In this document: one piece after another, positions 62,639-64,000 of the stretch | Layout: each line of letters starts with the position of its first letter | Position numbering within the stretch: the stretch's first letter is position 1 | Origin: Rhizobium favelukesii | GTDB taxonomy: Bacteria; Pseudomonadota; Alphaproteobacteria; Rhizobiales; Rhizobiaceae | Assembly (NCBI RefSeq): GCF_000577275.2 | Contig: NZ_HG916855.1 | Location: 1,868,031-1,932,030 of the forward strand | Length of the DNA: 64,000 nucleotides | Direction: 5' to 3' | Translations under genes and position numbers: made by a program | Notes under the pieces: model-generated | Databases searched by the model: none | Seen by the model: the letters and a program-made list of their open reading frames with translations, nothing else | Told to the model about the DNA's origin: nothing

Positions 62639-63388
62639 ATGAGCATTTCCACGATTCTTGGACGCAGCATTATTGCGCTGACAATTGCGGTTGCGCCTGT
62701 CGGGGGCGCAGCATTGGGCTTGTCGGGCGTCGCCTATGCGAAGGGTGGGAACGGTAACGGCAATTCCGGAGGTGGCAACGGAAATGGCAATGGGGGCGGC
62801 AACGGCAACGGCAACGGCGGAAACCACGCTGGTGGCAGTTCCAGCCACGGGAAGTCTGACACCGCCGGTTCGCACGGAAAAAGCAAGAACAGCAACAGCA
62901 GTAGCGATCGTCCAACGTTGAAGTCGTTGTTCACGCACGAGAAGAAGTCCGCACCGACAACGAAAAGCAAGGTCGCGACGACGAGCAAAGCAAAAGCCCC
63001 TGAAGCCTCTTTTGCCAGCCTGAGTTCGCTGAACAGGAACTACCACGCCTACATGCACTCCAACGATCCTCGAATGGCGGCGGTTTCGGCCTATGTGATG
63101 GCCTACGCCGAGTTTGAAGCCGAAAACGGGCCTGACGCTATTCCGACTGACCCGGCTCTTAGCGACGAAGCGCTGCGCGACGCGCTTTCGAGCTTTACCA
63201 AGGGTGGCGAAGTGACGGACGATGCTCTCGAAGAGGCAAAAGACATCTTGGGTGTCGGCCCGGCCGTCGGAAAGATCGATCAGATTCGCGATACACTTCC
63301 AACAGAGGAGTCAGTGACGGATCCCGACGCAAGCGCGCCGGTGGAAAGCGACGCGCCGCCAGTGACCGTGATCGTAGAGCAGCCCTGA
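62639..63388 (+). CDS. Exported Gly/Asn-repeat protein with C-terminal acidic domain
   Basis: A 249-aa protein. Signal peptide (ISTILGRSIIALTIAVAPVG... ending VAYA), Gly-Asn repeats at residues 36-62, a basic Ser/Lys/Thr-rich linker, then a helical part (SLSSLNRNYHAYMHSNDPRM, VSAYVMAYAEFEAENGPDAI) and an acidic Pro-rich tail. GGAGGTTGAT precedes ATG 62639. It resembles the gene at 59721 in its repeat block but not in its C-terminus. Its promoter region holds the inverted repeats at 62426, so the adjacent two-component system may control it. Confidence 0.78.
   Translation: MSISTILGRSIIALTIAVAPVGGAALGLSGVAYAKGGNGNGNSGGGNGNGNGGGNGNGNGGNHAGGSSSHGKSDTAGSHGKSKNSNSSSDRPTLKSLFTHEKKSAPTTKSKVATTSKAKAPEASFASLSSLNRNYHAYMHSNDPRMAAVSAYVMAYAEFEAENGPDAIPTDPALSDEALRDALSSFTKGGEVTDDALEEAKDILGVGPAVGKIDQIRDTLPTEESVTDPDASAPVESDAPPVTVIVEQP
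62744..62825 (+). repeat. Coding GGN repeat tract
   Basis: Imperfect GGCAACGGC units encoding Gly/Asn in the gene at 62639, similar to the tract at 59862. Confidence 0.8.
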
Positions 63389-64000
63389 GGTTGCTGAGAG
63401 CGAGGCCACGGTGCGGCAGCATTCGGATGAGGAGCCCCGCGGCGGCACTGGTGGTCGGCGCATGGCATAGGCGATGGAATCGCCAGCCGAAATATCAATA
63501 GTGATCGCGACGCCTTGGCCCACTGGCCAGTCGGCGTCGCGATTTCCGTTCCTGATATAGCCACCATCGCAATCCGACTTCCACCAGCATTTGGACGATC
63601 ACCGTATCGGTGTGTCGGCGACGAGCTGCCGCAACCCGAGGCAGCGGCAGAACGCCCGAGCCTTTGCATTTCTTGATCCGGCAATACCCCGTGTCACCGC
63701 AAGGGAAGTGTCCTTGGACAACTCTTCTCCCTAACCGCCACGTCTCGTTCCGCCTGAACTCTGCTGGCATTCGACCGGCACGCGCCTCGCGCATGACAGC
63801 ATGGGGCGCGCGTATGCGCGCGTCACAGCACATGGACCGCACAAGGCTCCTCGAGGGGTTTGCCGAATCTCGCGAATCGAGCTAGTTCTGTAACTACGCA
63901 AAAAGAGCGAATTATCGCCGCAGGGCGAAACAACGACTGCATTAACCGTTCATCAATCGTATCGGCGCTTAGGCTATTGAAACGAACTGAGGAAAGAATC
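63389..64000. other. Right-end region without a supported gene
   Basis: About 610 bp. Apart from the hairpin at 63504 I see no supportable gene. A short stretch near 63647-63715 can be read as a weak match to the N-terminus of a YcaO protein and then meets a stop. The last 15 bases contain GAGGAAAG, a possible Shine-Dalgarno for a gene starting beyond the edge. Confidence 0.4.
63504..63546 (+). terminator. Hairpin terminator downstream of the repeat-protein gene
   Basis: ATCGCGACGCC and GGCGTCGCGAT (63504-63514, 63533-63543) form a perfect 11-bp stem with an inner TGGCC/GGCCA, followed by TTT. It is 115 bp past the stop. Confidence 0.7.

Overview
This is GC-rich DNA with the look of a Rhizobiaceae replicon (Sinorhizobium/Ensifer/Rhizobium type). 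The signs are many sugar and amino-acid ABC importers each with its own LacI, AraC, LysR, GntR or ROK regulator, PhrR/PraR-like XRE regulators, a YcaO/TfuA pair, rhizobial small proteins, and UxuA and Weimberg-pathway genes. No rRNA, tRNA, CRISPR array, insertion sequence or phage gene was recognised. The taxonomic call is inference from gene content; no marker gene is present.

Layout. 1-1.8 kb: metN (cut by the left edge) and metQ, methionine uptake. 2.1-8.1 kb: an FAD/NAD(P) protein, a CMD-family protein, then an amino-acid ABC operon with a glycosylasparaginase-like hydrolase under a LacI-type operator. In this operon the permease has lost its middle and the binding protein has a frameshift in its signal peptide, so it appears to be decaying. 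8.3-18.1 kb: mixed accessory genes: an M24-like protein, DUF2934, a VOC/Gfo-Idh/Gfo-Idh operon, a cupin, DUF2332, an ECF sigma factor coupled to an SDR, and DUF2147. 18.3-29.7 kb: a sugar ABC transporter with a Gfo/Idh-aldo/keto reductase fusion and an AraC regulator, then a LysR regulator and xylD/xylX of the oxidative (Weimberg) pentose pathway. 29.9-32.8 kb: a lipoprotein, an XRE regulator followed by a truncated SARP remnant, pepT, and a glycine-zipper lipoprotein. 32.8-39.5 kb: a spermidine/iron-type ABC transporter with a Tat-exported binding protein, divergent from a GntR regulator and uxuA. 39.5-46.0 kb: a DUF4239 pseudogene, then the most unusual locus, XRE - SARP/TPR - 71-aa protein - YcaO - TfuA - 83-aa protein. 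46.4-55.0 kb: a sugar ABC importer without its own ATPase, a GH38 alpha-mannosidase and two ROK regulators. 55.2-58.6 kb: a GAF-Fis regulator, an aldehyde dehydrogenase and DUF779, tied together by a shared dyad operator, one copy of which lies in a perfect 44-bp palindrome. 58.6-63.5 kb: a 48-aa membrane protein, an Lrp regulator, and a two-component system flanked by two exported Gly/Asn-repeat proteins.

The best candidate for an undescribed system is the YcaO-TfuA locus (40.8-45.6 kb). YcaO/TfuA pairs are known to install backbone thioamides. Here they sit under a dedicated XRE+SARP regulator pair, with two small proteins of unknown role as possible substrates. The YcaO frame has no ordinary start codon covering its conserved N-terminus, and it continues in frame from the 71-aa gene across a single TGA. 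A broken second copy of the XRE+SARP module lies 10 kb upstream.
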